From an uncultured Pseudoxanthomonas sp. (lineage in GTDB: Bacteria > Pseudomonadota > Gammaproteobacteria > Xanthomonadales > Xanthomonadaceae), in the NCBI RefSeq assembly GCF_946886695.1, contig NZ_CAMPJD010000018.1:1-64000 (forward strand): a DNA stretch of 64,000 nucleotides, written 5' to 3'. The translations under genes and the position numbers were made by a program. The number at the start of each line of letters is the position of its first letter. Position 1 is the first letter of the stretch. The notes beneath the pieces were generated by a model, which saw only the letters and a program-made list of their open reading frames with translations, did not search any database and was not told the origin of the DNA. Of the stretch, positions 18,292 to 27,387 are shown in pieces.

Positions 18292-18914
18292 ATGCCCGAT
18301 TCCCCGTCTTTCGCCATGGCCGCCGAGCGCAATGCACTGCGCCGTGAGCTGCGCGTGCGCCGCCGCGCCCTGCCCGCCGCCGCGCGCATTGCCGGCGCCG
18401 ATGCGCTCGCCACGCGCCTGTTCGCCCTCCCCTTTTTCCCTGCCACCGGTTATGTCGCCGGCTATTGGGCGATGGACGGCGAAATCGGCCTGCACAGCTG
18501 GCAGCTGCGCTTGCCGCCCGGCCTGGTCTACTGCCTGCCCGTATTGGCCGATGACGAAACGTTGCGCTTCGCACCCTGGCGACCGGGCGATGAGCTGGTG
18601 ACCAACCGCTACGGCATTCCCGAACCGGATGTCGATCCACGCACCGGCCTGACCGCCACCGAGATGGCGTTGATCGTCGTGCCGCTGGTGGGCTTCGACG
18701 CTGCAGGCCATCGCCTCGGCATGGGGGGCGGCTGGTACGACCGCACGCTGGCACCACGCCTGCAACGCCCCGCGCCGCCGTGGCTGGTGGGGGTAGGTTT
18801 CGAAGCGCAGCGCATCGATACGGTCGGCGCACAGGCCTGGGACGTGCCGCTGGATGCCGTCTGCACCGAGCGCGACACGCTGCTTCCCTTTTCCTCTTTG
18901 CCGGATGCCCCGCA

Positions 18915-18918
<4 letters not shown>
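18292..18918 (+). CDS. ygfA: 5-formyltetrahydrofolate cyclo-ligase
   Basis: ATP-dependent enzyme converting 5-formyl-THF to 5,10-methenyl-THF, salvaging a dead-end folate. The 208-residue product shows an Arg-rich N-terminus, VPLVGFDAAGHRLGMGGGWYDRTL (the ATP/folate-binding signature, split here across GFDAAGHRLGMGGGWYD) and the conserved DVPLDAV ending. ygfA downstream of 6S RNA is the arrangement known in E. coli, where the RNA and mRNA are co-transcribed. Its stop overlaps the next ATG (ATGA), so it is coupled to the EVE-domain gene. Confidence 0.95.
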
Positions 18919-19382
<464 letters not shown>

Positions 19383-19392
19383 CCGCAGTCCC

Positions 19393-19526
19393 TGTAGGAG
19401 CGACGTCAGTCGCGACCGTGTGCCCTGGAAGACCGGAAAGCCGCAGCACGGTGAACTTCTCTTCCCTGTCGCACCGGGTTTCCCCGATGTTCCACCTTCC
19501 CGGTCGCGACTGACGTCGCTCCTACA
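19393..19526. repeat. Perfect REP-type inverted pair
   Basis: The left arm, beginning TGTAGGAGCGACGTCAGTCG at 19393, and the right arm ending at 19526 are exact reverse complements over 26 bases, around an 82-base spacer. This fills the EVE-rpiA gap. Two terminal GTAG-bearing palindromes in head-to-head orientation are the layout of REP doublets moved by RAYT transposases in other species. Confidence 0.85.
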
Positions 19527-19544
19527 ACGCCCCTCCTCCTTTAC

Positions 19545-20210
19545 ATGAGTGTTGAACCCATGAGCGAAGCAAAGCGCCTGGCCGGCGAGAAGGCCATCGA
19601 ATTCGTCGAGGACGGCATGATCGTCGGCGTGGGCACGGGCTCCACCGTCGCTTTCTTCATCGACGCACTGGGCGGCATCAAGGACCGCATCAAGGGCGCG
19701 GTGTCCAGTTCCGACCAGAGCACGGCGCGCCTGAAGCAGCACGGCATCGAGGTGCTCGACCTCAACCATACCGGCACGCTGTCGCTGTACGTGGACGGCG
19801 CCGATGAGTGCGACCCGCACAAGCGCCTGATCAAGGGCGGCGGCGCGGCGCTGACGCGCGAGAAGATCATCGCCGAGGCCAGCAAGCAGTTCGTCTGCAT
19901 CGTCGATCCCAGCAAGCAGGTGCCCGTGCTGGGCAGGTTCCCGCTGCCGGTGGAGGTGATTCCGATGGCGCGCAGCCTGGTGGCGCGCGAGATCCTCGCC
20001 CTGACCGGCGGCCAGCCGGTGTGGCGCGACGGCGTGACCACCGACAATGGCAACGTGGTGCTGGACATCCACAACCTGTCGATCACCGACCCGGTGGCGA
20101 TGGAGCGCGAGATCAACCAGATCCCCGGGGTGGTCAGCGTGGGCCTGTTCGCCCGGCGTCCGGCGGATATCGTCATCGTCGGCGGCGAGCCGCCGGTCGT
20201 GCTGCGCTAG
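19545..20210 (+). CDS. rpiA: Ribose-5-phosphate isomerase A
   Basis: Interconverts ribose 5-phosphate and ribulose 5-phosphate in the pentose phosphate pathway. The product has [15 protein letters not shown] near residues 29-43, the catalytic DGADE motif ([19 protein letters not shown]) and the LTREKI substrate loop. ATG starts at 19545 ([12 protein letters not shown]) and 19560 (MSEAKRL) are both possible; the second fits the family better in length, about 216 residues. It lies alone between repeats and an HTH gene that runs toward it. Confidence 0.96.
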   Translation: MSVEPMSEAKRLAGEKAIEFVEDGMIVGVGTGSTVAFFIDALGGIKDRIKGAVSSSDQSTARLKQHGIEVLDLNHTGTLSLYVDGADECDPHKRLIKGGGAALTREKIIAEASKQFVCIVDPSKQVPVLGRFPLPVEVIPMARSLVAREILALTGGQPVWRDGVTTDNGNVVLDIHNLSITDPVAMEREINQIPGVVSVGLFARRPADIVIVGGEPPVVLR

Positions 20211-20237
20211 GCGACGGACGCGGGCGGCCGAGCGCTT

Positions 20238-20627
20238 CTACGCCTCGTCCGCCAGCGCCTTCACCAGTTCGCCCACGAGTTCGCGCTTCTTGGGCGGCAA
20301 CCGCAGGAAGGCATCGATGACCTGGCGTTCGCGGCTGCCGGCACCCACAGGCCACGTGGCCCGCGTTTCGGCCACGCGTGAACGTGGGTTCGTGCCGAAG
20401 CGCAGGGTATGCGGATCCGCTCCCAGCAGGTCCGCCAGCACCTGCAGCTTGTCCTGCGCGGGAATCGCGCGGCCACCGAGCCAGCGCGACGTGGTCTGGA
20501 AAGTGACAGAGCGGCCGCGATAGCGGGTGTTGAACAGATGGAACAAAACCGTCGGGCGTGGCTCATAGCCGGCTTGCTGCATGGCATGCGCCAGTCGCTG
20601 CGAGAATTTTTCACGCTCGTTGCCCAT
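20238..20627 (-). CDS. Small HTH (XRE/phage-repressor-like) regulator
   Basis: A 129-residue protein starting MGNEREKFSQRLAHAMQQAG. A helix-turn-helix of the lambda-repressor type is visible around VTFQTTSRWLGGRAIPAQDK, and the C-terminal LPPKKRELVGELVKAL helix may dimerise. No ligand or catalytic domain is present. It diverges from the gene at 20788 across 160 bases that contain two perfect 6-bp-arm palindromes, likely operators for autoregulation. Target and signal are unknown. Ends 27 bases from rpiA, convergently. Confidence 0.82.
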   Translation of the reverse strand: MGNEREKFSQRLAHAMQQAGYEPRPTVLFHLFNTRYRGRSVTFQTTSRWLGGRAIPAQDKLQVLADLLGADPHTLRFGTNPRSRVAETRATWPVGAGSRERQVIDAFLRLPPKKRELVGELVKALADEA

Positions 20628-20659
20628 GCCGGGAACGTTAGCGGCGCCGAATCACACTT

Positions 20660-20678
20660 ATTAACCTTCTAAGTTAAT
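20660..20678. promoter_or_regulatory. Candidate operator 1 of the HTH regulator
   Basis: ATTAAC at 20660-20665 and GTTAAT at 20673-20678 form an inverted repeat with a 7-base centre, in a markedly AT-rich stretch 33 bases upstream of the regulator start. Confidence 0.5.
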
Positions 20679-20683
20679 TGACG

Positions 20684-20700
20684 TGAACTTATCGAGTTCA
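20684..20700. promoter_or_regulatory. Candidate operator 2 of the HTH regulator
   Basis: TGAACT at 20684-20689 and AGTTCA at 20695-20700 form a perfect inverted repeat with a 5-base centre, 24 bases (centre to centre about 23) from operator 1. The arms differ from operator 1, so one or both may belong to another factor. Confidence 0.45.
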
Positions 20701-20787
20701 TAAAGTCGATCCCGATCGCGCGGTGACGTTCCTGCCCACGGAAAGCCGGACCCTCGCGAGCGTTCCCACAGACACAAGGAGATGTCG

Positions 20788-21213
20788 ATGCAGCTGATGG
20801 AAGCCAACGGCCACGAAGCGCCCGCCGCCGATGCATGTGATATGGCGGTGTCCGCACCGCCCCTCATTCCGCTGGATGACGCCTTGCACGTGCTGCAGGC
20901 CGATCCCGGCCACAGCCTGGCAGACCCGGGGCTCGCCAGACTGCCGCCGGCCGGGCTCGACAGGCTGTTCCTCGCGGCACGCAGGCAGGCCGAACGCAAC
21001 CATGACGGCATACTGCTGCTGCTCGACCTGCTGCAGGTCGCGCAGCGCGCGGATAGCGCAAGCCATCGCCAGCTGATGCCCAGCGTCGTCCGCCAGCTGC
21101 GCCATCACGTGGAAGACCAGCAGCGCTGGCACGCGCTGGCGGAGAACGCCGCCTACTATCGCGACAACCGGCTCGCGGCGGAGAAGATCGCCGCGAAGCT
21201 GCGCACGGACTGA
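20788..21213 (+). CDS. Hypothetical protein
   Basis: A 141-residue protein, start chosen at 20788 because AAGGAG at 20776-20781 sits six bases upstream; an ATG at 20782 would leave no spacing. The N-terminal 40 residues look disordered (HEAPAADACDMAVSAPP), the rest is predicted helical with Arg/Gln/His-rich amphipathic segments such as LDRLFLAARRQAERNHDGIL. No signal peptide or motif is recognised. It is divergent from the HTH regulator and may be under its control, inferred from the shared intergenic palindromes. Confidence 0.68.
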   Translation: MQLMEANGHEAPAADACDMAVSAPPLIPLDDALHVLQADPGHSLADPGLARLPPAGLDRLFLAARRQAERNHDGILLLLDLLQVAQRADSASHRQLMPSVVRQLRHHVEDQQRWHALAENAAYYRDNRLAAEKIAAKLRTD

Positions 21214-21302
21214 ACCCTCTGCGGCGCGCGCGCATCACCGCAGACCGACAGGCTCCGGGCACGGCGCTACACTACAGCCCTCTTCGAACAGCGGACTTCG
21301 AC

Positions 21303-21749
21303 ATGCGTCTCCCACAGCTGCCCGTGCTCGCTTTCGCCCTGCTCCTCAGCGGCTGCGCCAACGGCGGGCCATGGGTCGAAGTGGGCGGCGAGCGTTTCAC
21401 GGTGGAGATCGCCGATGACGATGCCGAACGTGCGCGCGGGTTGATGTTCCGTGACGAGCTGGCCACCGGCACCGGCATGCTCTTCATCCACGACGCCGAA
21501 GAGCCGCAGGCGTACTGGATGAAGAACACCCGCATCGCACTGGATATCCTCTACTTCGACACCGGCCGCAAGCTGGTGTCGCAGCAGCGCAACGTGCCGC
21601 CCTGTTCCGGCGGCAATGCCTGCCCGTCCTACCCCAGCGCCCGGCCGGCCCGTTACGTGCTTGAACTCAATGCAGGCGAAGCGGAGCGGCTGAAGTTGCA
21701 GGATGGCGCGGAACTCGGCCTCGGCGATGGCATTCCACCCGTCCGCTGA
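21303..21749 (+). CDS. DUF192 lipoprotein
   Basis: A 148-residue protein with a lipoprotein signal, MRLPQLPVLAFALLLSGCAN, where LSGC is the lipobox (Cys18). The rest is a DUF192 domain: ERARGLMFRDELATGTGMLF, YWMKNTRIALDILYFD and the Cys pair CSGGNAC in the loop, typical of the family. DUF192 proteins are periplasmic or outer-membrane anchored and of unknown function. It precedes a SirB1 gene by 38 bases (from 21788), so the two may be co-transcribed. Confidence 0.88.
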   Translation: MRLPQLPVLAFALLLSGCANGGPWVEVGGERFTVEIADDDAERARGLMFRDELATGTGMLFIHDAEEPQAYWMKNTRIALDILYFDTGRKLVSQQRNVPPCSGGNACPSYPSARPARYVLELNAGEAERLKLQDGAELGLGDGIPPVR

Positions 21750-21787
21750 GGCTTGATTGTCGGCGCGAACGGCCGCACTCTGTGGCC

Positions 21788-22636
21788 ATGGGGGATCGAC
21801 TGACATTGCCGGAATGGAATGCGTTGGCCAGCCAGGCGGACGAGACCGTCCCGCTGCTGGAAACCGCGCTGCTGATCGCGCGCGACGAGTACCCCGACCT
21901 GGACGCCGATCTCTACGACACGCTCGTCCAGAGCCATGCCGAACACCTGCGCCACGAGATCGACACCATCGAGCCGTGGCCGCTGAAGATGGCCGCGATC
22001 AACCGGCACCTGTTCGACGAACTGGGCTATACCGGCAACCACGACGAGTACTACGACCCGCGCAACAGCTACCTCAACCAGGTGTTCGAGCGCCGGCTGG
22101 GCAACCCGGTGTCGCTGGCGATGGTGCAGATCGAAGTAGCCCACCGGCTGGGCGTGCCGCTGGACGGCGTGTCCTTCCCCGGCCATTTCCTGGTGCGCCT
22201 GCCGGTAGACGACGGCCTGCTGGTGATGGACCCCTTCAACGGTGGCCGCCCGCTGGGCGTGGACGAACTGCGCGAACGCGCCAAGCCGCACCTGGGCGGC
22301 GATGTCCCCGATGATGCGGCGCTGCTGCACATCCTCAACCCTGCCTCACCACGCGCGATCCTGGTGCGCACGCTGCGCAACCTGCACGGCGTGTACGCCG
22401 AGCGCGAGGAGTGGGACCGCGCCGCGCGCAGCGTCGATCGCGTGCTCAAACTGACGCCCGACCAGCCGGATGCCCTGCGCGACCGCGGCCTGGCCTACCT
22501 GAAGATGGATCACCGCCATGGCGCCCAGCGCGACCTGACGCGCTATCTGCAACTGGCACCGGAAGCGAACGACGCCTCGGCGATCCGCGAACAGCTGGTG
22601 GAGCTCAGCGCAGTGCGTGCCTCGCGGATGCATTGA
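21788..22636 (+). CDS. SirB1 family protein (transglutaminase-like plus TPR)
   Basis: About 282 residues. The N-terminal part carries the family signature HLFDELGYTGN followed by NSYLNQVFERRLGNPVSLAM, and a histidine motif in FPGHFLVRL, a transglutaminase-like core whose chemistry is not established. A C-terminal TPR-like helix pair (DQPDALRDRGLAYLKMD) follows. The frame allows GTG at 21782 or ATG at 21788; I prefer ATG. Its final A is the first base of the next gene's ATG (TGATG), so the pair is coupled. Confidence 0.87.
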   Translation: MGDRLTLPEWNALASQADETVPLLETALLIARDEYPDLDADLYDTLVQSHAEHLRHEIDTIEPWPLKMAAINRHLFDELGYTGNHDEYYDPRNSYLNQVFERRLGNPVSLAMVQIEVAHRLGVPLDGVSFPGHFLVRLPVDDGLLVMDPFNGGRPLGVDELRERAKPHLGGDVPDDAALLHILNPASPRAILVRTLRNLHGVYAEREEWDRAARSVDRVLKLTPDQPDALRDRGLAYLKMDHRHGAQRDLTRYLQLAPEANDASAIREQLVELSAVRASRMH

Positions 22637-23262
22637 TGCGCGGCATGGTGATCACTTCCGTGATAGGCGTCTGGCTGTCGCCCGTCATCGCGGTTGCCGA
22701 AGCCCAGCGCGCTGTCGAGGAACCTGTACTTCTGGAGTTCGTTCGCGACTACGCCGCCACGGCTGGCCTGAGTGAGTTGAAGACCGCCAAGCTCAAGCCG
22801 GGTGCCAGCGAGATCAGGATCTGGACCGGTTTCGGGGTGATCTCCCCCGACCACGCCGTAGTCATCTCGGTGGTCCCAGGCCAGCCAGTCAAGGGGCGCG
22901 CCCTCAACCGCTTTAGTTACGATCCGGACGATAGCGAAGACATGCGCGAACTATTGAGTGAGTGCGCATCTGCTCCGCAATACCGGGAGGACATGGTGAT
23001 CTGCGATGCGAAGCTCGCACGGCCGGTTGATTGGGAGGCGCTATACAAACGGATAGATCGCCTGGGCATCACGGTGCTGCCGGACGAGTCTTCACTGCCG
23101 CCTACGGAACATCGGGTTCATGACGGCGCCGCCATTTTGGTCGAGATCGCGGCACCTGATGGATATCGCGCCTACTCTTACTCGAACCCCATGTTTCGGA
23201 GTGAGCCTGAGGCTCAAGCCGCCCTCGGGATCATGCGTGCCGTGAACAACGTATTCAACTGA
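22636..23262 (+). CDS. Exported protein of unknown function, lower GC
   Basis: A 208-residue protein with an N-terminal signal-like segment, MRGMVITSVIGVWLSPVIAVAEA, probably cleaved after VAEA. No domain is recognised; the body has charged segments and a run SELKTAKLKPGASEIRIWTG. Codon use is unlike its neighbours: CTA, ATA and AAA codons occur close together (for instance in the LYKRID segment), suggesting later acquisition. The start overlaps the SirB1 stop. Possibly an accessory gene tagged onto the operon. Confidence 0.68.
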   Translation: MRGMVITSVIGVWLSPVIAVAEAQRAVEEPVLLEFVRDYAATAGLSELKTAKLKPGASEIRIWTGFGVISPDHAVVISVVPGQPVKGRALNRFSYDPDDSEDMRELLSECASAPQYREDMVICDAKLARPVDWEALYKRIDRLGITVLPDESSLPPTEHRVHDGAAILVEIAAPDGYRAYSYSNPMFRSEPEAQAALGIMRAVNNVFN

Positions 23263-23279
23263 ATAAGACGAGCTGAGCC

Positions 23280-23474
23280 TCAGGGCTCCAGCTCCACCAT
23301 CTCGAAATCGTCCTTGCCCACGCCGCAGTCGGGGCAGGTCCAGTCGTCCGGGATGTCTTCCCAGCGCGTGCCCGGGGCGATGCCTTCTTCCGGCAGGCCG
23401 TCGGCCTCGGCGTAGATGAAGCCGCAGACCACGCACATCCAGGTGCGGAAGATGGTGGTGGTGGCGTCGGTCAT
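23280..23474 (-). CDS. Rubredoxin
   Basis: A 64-residue iron-sulfur electron carrier. The single iron is bound by C14, C17, C47 and C50 (MCVVCGFIY and TCPDCGVGK), with the usual WEDIPDDW loop. Start at 23474 gives [12 protein letters not shown]; longer ATG starts at 23504 and 23537 add Ala/Ser/Gly-rich tails that the family lacks. Rubredoxins serve alkane monooxygenases or oxidative-stress reductases, but neither is nearby. It diverges from thiE with a 65-base gap. Confidence 0.95.
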   Translation of the reverse strand: MTDATTTIFRTWMCVVCGFIYAEADGLPEEGIAPGTRWEDIPDDWTCPDCGVGKDDFEMVELEP

Positions 23475-23539
23475 CGGATAATGCACGCTGGAAGGAGCGG
23501 CCATTGTCCCACCGCCGCCCGTGCACCGGAAGTTCACCC

Positions 23540-24175
23540 ATGACAGCCCTGCCGCCGTCCGTCCGCACTGCCCGCGGGCTGTACCTGATCACGCCGGAAG
23601 AACCCGACACTGCGCGCCTGCTGGCGCGCGTGACTGCCGTACTCCCTTATGCCACGTGGTTGCAGTACCGGCAGAAGGACGCGGATGCCGGCCTTCGCCA
23701 CGTGCAGGCGGCGGCCCTGCAAGCACTTTGCGCGCGGGCGAACGTGCCGCTGATCATCAACGACGATGTGGCGCTGGCAGAGGCCGTCGGTGCCTGCGGC
23801 GTCCATCTGGGGGAAGACGACGGCGATCTCGCCGCCGCACGCAGCCGCCTGGGCGTGCACGCCATCGTCGGCGCCTCGTGCTACGACGATGCCGCGCTGG
23901 CCAAGCGCGCGGTGGCCGCAGGCGCCAGCTACGTCGCGTTCGGGGCCTTCTTTCCCACCACCAGCAAAATCACAACGCGACGCGCCACGCCGGCCTTGCT
24001 GGCCGGCGCCGCAGCGCTGGGCGTCCCGCGGGTGGCGATAGGCGGGATTACCCCGGACAATATGGGGCCGCTGGTGGCGGCCGGCGCCGACCTGGCTGCC
24101 GTGATCGGCGGCGTGTTCGAGGCGACCGACCCGGTGGCCGCAGCGATCGCCTATCGACGCGGCTTCGGCTTCTGA
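23540..24175 (+). CDS. thiE: Thiamine-phosphate synthase
   Basis: Joins HMP-PP and thiazole phosphate to give thiamine phosphate and PPi. The 211-residue TIM barrel carries [43 protein letters not shown] and GAFFPTTSK, the family phosphate-binding loops, and ends [22 protein letters not shown] at 23540 ([17 protein letters not shown]). No TPP riboswitch is visible in the 65-base divergent region shared with rubredoxin. hemL follows after a palindromic repeat that probably ends the transcript. Confidence 0.94.
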   Translation: MTALPPSVRTARGLYLITPEEPDTARLLARVTAVLPYATWLQYRQKDADAGLRHVQAAALQALCARANVPLIINDDVALAEAVGACGVHLGEDDGDLAAARSRLGVHAIVGASCYDDAALAKRAVAAGASYVAFGAFFPTTSKITTRRATPALLAGAAALGVPRVAIGGITPDNMGPLVAAGADLAAVIGGVFEATDPVAAAIAYRRGFGF

Positions 24176-24187
24176 TCCTGCTCTGCA

Positions 24188-24246
24188 GGAGGGGCTTCAG
24201 CCCCGACCACGACACCTGCAAGAGCCGTCGGGGCTGAAGCCCCTCC
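24188..24246. repeat. Perfect REP-type hairpin between thiE and hemL
   Basis: GGAGGGGCTTCAGCCCCGAC at 24188-24207 pairs perfectly over 20 bases with 24227-24246, around a 19-base loop. Each arm is itself a dyad (GGGGCTTCAGCCCC). It resembles the repeat at 411-489 and probably acts as a bidirectional terminator-like structure. Confidence 0.85.
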
Positions 24247-24270
24247 TACAAAGTTCTCCCCTGGAATCCC

Positions 24271-25563
24271 ATGAACCACGACACCTCCCACGCCCTCTTC
24301 ACCCGCGCCCAGGAACTTCTTCCTGGTGGCGTCAATTCGCCGGTACGCGCGTTCAAGTCCGTGGGCGGTGAACCGTTCTTCGTGCAGCGTGCGGACGGCG
24401 CCTGGTTGCATGACGTGGATGGCAACCGCTACATCGACTACGTCGGCTCCTGGGGCCCGATGATCGTCGGCCACAACCATCCGGCCGTGCGCGAGGCAGT
24501 ACAGGCGGCGATCCAGAACGGTCTGTCGTTCGGCGCGCCCTGCCCGGCCGAAGTGACGATGGCGGAAACGATCACGCGGCTGGTGCCGTCCTGCGAGATG
24601 GTGCGCATGGTCAACTCCGGCACCGAGGCAACGCTGTCGGCGATCCGCCTGGCGCGCGGCGCCACCGGCCGCAACCGCATCGTCAAGTTCGAAGGCTGCT
24701 ACCACGGCCACGGCGACTCGTTCCTGGTCAAGGCCGGCAGCGGCATGCTGACGCTGGGCGTGCCGACCTCGCCCGGCGTGCCGGCGGGCCTGAGCGAACT
24801 GACTTTGACGCTGAGCTACAACGACTTCGAAGGCGCCACCGCGCTGTTCGAGCAGTACGGCCCCGAGATCGCCTGCCTGATCATCGAACCCGTGGTCGGC
24901 AACGCCAACTGCCTGCCGCCGCGCGAAGGCTACCTGCAGCATCTGCGCGCCCTGTGCACGCAGCATGGCGCGCTGCTGATCTTCGATGAAGTGATGACCG
25001 GCTTCCGCGTGGCGCTGGGCGGCGCGCAGGCGCACTACGGCATCACGCCGGACCTGACCACGTTCGGCAAGATCATCGGCGGCGGCATGCCGGTGGGTGC
25101 CTACGGTGGCCGCCGTGACCTGATGCAGCAGATCGCGCCGGCCGGCCCGATCTACCAGGCCGGCACGCTGAGCGGCAATCCGGTGGCGATGGCCGCGGGC
25201 CTGGCGATGCTGGAGCTGATCCAGGCCCCGGGTTTCCACGACGGGCTCGCCGCCGCGACGGCAGCGCTGTGCGAAGGGATGGAAGCCGCCGCGCGTGCTG
25301 CCGGCGTGCCGCTCACGACGACCCGCGTCGGCGCGATGTTCGGCCTCTTCTTCACCGACCAGCAGGTGGATACCTACGCGCAGGCCGTGGCCTGCGACAC
25401 CGCGGCGTTCAACCGTTTCTTCCACGCCATGCTGGAACGCGGCGTGTACCTGGCGCCGTCGGCGTTCGAGGCCGGCTTTATGTCCAGCGCGCACACGCCC
25501 GAAGTGATCGAGGCGACGCTCGCCGCCGCCCGCGAGGCGTTCAAGGTGGTCGCGACTGGATGA
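24271..25563 (+). CDS. hemL: Glutamate-1-semialdehyde 2,1-aminomutase
   Basis: PLP enzyme that converts glutamate 1-semialdehyde to 5-aminolevulinate, the C5 route to heme. The 430 residues match the family. [20 protein letters not shown] and the substrate-loop motif [11 protein letters not shown] open the protein, and the PLP lysine lies in [28 protein letters not shown] is the upstream Asp loop. Its stop overlaps the ATG of a HAD hydrolase (ATGA), suggesting coupled expression. Together with hemW it shows heme genes at two places in this window. Confidence 0.97.
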   Translation: MNHDTSHALFTRAQELLPGGVNSPVRAFKSVGGEPFFVQRADGAWLHDVDGNRYIDYVGSWGPMIVGHNHPAVREAVQAAIQNGLSFGAPCPAEVTMAETITRLVPSCEMVRMVNSGTEATLSAIRLARGATGRNRIVKFEGCYHGHGDSFLVKAGSGMLTLGVPTSPGVPAGLSELTLTLSYNDFEGATALFEQYGPEIACLIIEPVVGNANCLPPREGYLQHLRALCTQHGALLIFDEVMTGFRVALGGAQAHYGITPDLTTFGKIIGGGMPVGAYGGRRDLMQQIAPAGPIYQAGTLSGNPVAMAAGLAMLELIQAPGFHDGLAAATAALCEGMEAAARAAGVPLTTTRVGAMFGLFFTDQQVDTYAQAVACDTAAFNRFFHAMLERGVYLAPSAFEAGFMSSAHTPEVIEATLAAAREAFKVVATG

Positions 25564-26189
25564 AGCCGCGCATCCACCAGGTGCTGTTCGATTTCGACGG
25601 CGTCCTGGCGCACTACCGGCACGAAGTCCGGATCGCTCACCTCGCCGCGCATGCCGGCTGTGAACACGAGCGCGTGCGCGAGGTGCTGTTCGTATCGGGG
25701 CTGGAAACCGAATACGACAGCGGCAGTGTCGACACGGACACTTACCTGCAGCGGCTCGGCGAAGGGATCGGCGCTGCCATTGACGAGGACGCATGGATCG
25801 CCTCGCGGATGGCCGGCAGCACGGCCATGGACGACGTGCTGACCCGTGTCACTGCACTGCACGCAGACGTGGCGATGGGCGTGCTGACCAACAACGGGGC
25901 CATGATGACGCAGGCCATCCCGCGCATCGTCGCGCCGCTGGCGGCGCGGATCGAGGGCCGCGTGCTGACCAGTGGCGGCCTGCAGCGCCGCAAACCCGCA
26001 CCGGCCACCTTCACGCATGCGCTGGAACTGCTCGGCTGGGATGCTGCCAGCACGCTGTTCGTCGACGACAAGTTCACCAACGTGCAGGGCGCGCGCGAAG
26101 CCGGCCTGCACGCGGAGACCGTGACCGACGGACGCACGCTCGGCAAGGCGCTGAAACGCTACGCCTTCGGCCCCCAGACCGGCTGGTGA
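25560..26189 (+). CDS. HAD family phosphatase
   Basis: A 209-residue haloacid dehalogenase-like hydrolase. Motif [10 protein letters not shown] holds the nucleophile and acid Asp residues, motif II is VLTNN, the motif III lysine is in RRKPAP, and motif IV is LFVDDKFTN, so catalysis should be intact. The substrate is unknown; size and cap type suggest a small sugar phosphate or nucleotide. It is coupled to hemL by ATGA overlap at 25560-25563, and its stop lies in the loop of a terminator hairpin, so transcription ends here. Confidence 0.9.
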   Translation: MKPRIHQVLFDFDGVLAHYRHEVRIAHLAAHAGCEHERVREVLFVSGLETEYDSGSVDTDTYLQRLGEGIGAAIDEDAWIASRMAGSTAMDDVLTRVTALHADVAMGVLTNNGAMMTQAIPRIVAPLAARIEGRVLTSGGLQRRKPAPATFTHALELLGWDAASTLFVDDKFTNVQGAREAGLHAETVTDGRTLGKALKRYAFGPQTGW

Positions 26190-26205
26190 CCGGTCTGGTT
26201 TGAAC
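26174..26205 (+). terminator. Intrinsic terminator of the hemL operon
   Basis: CCAGACCGG at 26174-26182 pairs perfectly with CCGGTCTGG at 26190-26198 around a 7-base loop that contains the HAD gene stop codon (26187-26189). TTTGAACCTT follows. The stop codon inside the loop means translation and termination overlap. Confidence 0.75.
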
Positions 26206-26259
26206 CTTGATTGATCCGGCGACGGGACACTGGTGCCCACCCACCGGAGAACCGTCGTC

Positions 26260-27384
26260 ATGCGCTTCATTCCACGCACATTCCACCTGGCCTGCGCGCT
26301 CCTGCTGGCCACCCTCGCCACACCGCTGCACGCGGCGGATACAGGCAGGATCCTGATCGTCGTCAGCGGCGAAGGCCGCGACCAGGGCAAGACGCGCCCG
26401 GGCTACGAGTTCGACGAACTGTCGCAGGCGTGGCTGATCTTCAAGGCGAACGGCTTCGCCATTGATGTCGCCAGTCCGCAAGGGGGTGCCGTGGAAGCCG
26501 ACAAGTACAACCCGCAGGAACCCTTCAATGCCGCCCTGCTCGCCGATGCGGACGCCACACGCGTGCTCGCCGACACACGGAAAACCCGTGACGTGAAGGC
26601 GAGTGACTACGCCGCCATCTACGTGGTCGGCGGCAAGGGCGCGATGTTCGACCTGCCGCGCGATGCTGCGCTGGCATCGCTGCTTGCCGATGCGTACGAA
26701 CACGGCGCGGTGATCGGCGCGGTCTGCCACGGACCGGCCGCGCTCGTCGACGTCCGTCTGCGCAATGGCTCATCGCTCGTGGACGGCAAGACCTTGACCG
26801 GCTTCACCAACGAAGAAGAAGCCCTGTTCGGCAAGCGCTGGGCGAAGGAGTTTCCCTGGTTGCTGGAAGACAGGCTGCGCGAGCGCGGTGCGCGCTGGGA
26901 GGAAGCAGCGCTGATGATGGTGAAGGTCGTCGTGGATGGTCGCCTCGTCACCGGGCAGAACCCCTACTCCACCGCGGGCGTCGCCGAGGCCATCGTGCGC
27001 GCGACGGGGCGCACGCCCGTCGCGCGCACGCCGTGGCGGGACGAACTGACGATGGCGCTCGCGGCACAAGCGCGCGAGGGCGATATCGAGGGCGTCGCGG
27101 CCGCCCTGTCGACCGACACCACGCGCTACCACGTCGACCTGCTCGGTCTGCTGGGCTACTACCAGGCGCAAGCCGCCACCCGCGACGATGACGTGCGCCA
27201 TGCCCTGCAGCTGATGCAACTGGCGATGCCGTACATGGCGCAACCCGAACTGAAACTCGGTGCCGCCGAAGCGCATCTGCGACTGGGTGAGCGTGCGCAG
27301 GCCAAGGCACTGGTGCAGCGTCTGCTGGAAGGCAAGCCCGACATGGAAGAAGCTAGGGCCCTCCTGCAACGCATCGACGGTTGA
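26260..27384 (+). CDS. Exported DJ-1/PfpI-like protein with C-terminal repeat region
   Basis: About 374 residues from the ATG at 26260 (MRFIPRTFHLACALLLATLA), a signal peptide ending near HAADTG. The DJ-1/PfpI domain spans about residues 30-265, with the nucleophile elbow GAVCHGPAALV carrying the likely catalytic Cys, and YVVGGKGAMFDLP before it. The remaining 100 residues are helical, TPR-like. The family includes chaperones, glyoxalases and proteases, so activity is open. It starts an operon with a response regulator three bases after its stop and a histidine kinase. Confidence 0.86.
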   Translation: MRFIPRTFHLACALLLATLATPLHAADTGRILIVVSGEGRDQGKTRPGYEFDELSQAWLIFKANGFAIDVASPQGGAVEADKYNPQEPFNAALLADADATRVLADTRKTRDVKASDYAAIYVVGGKGAMFDLPRDAALASLLADAYEHGAVIGAVCHGPAALVDVRLRNGSSLVDGKTLTGFTNEEEALFGKRWAKEFPWLLEDRLRERGARWEEAALMMVKVVVDGRLVTGQNPYSTAGVAEAIVRATGRTPVARTPWRDELTMALAAQAREGDIEGVAAALSTDTTRYHVDLLGLLGYYQAQAATRDDDVRHALQLMQLAMPYMAQPELKLGAAEAHLRLGERAQAKALVQRLLEGKPDMEEARALLQRIDG

Positions 27385-27387
27385 ACG

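Noticed and set aside
23475..23539. TPP riboswitch before thiE
   Set aside because: The 65-base gap shared with rubredoxin is too short and has no CTGAGA-type Thi-box sequence.
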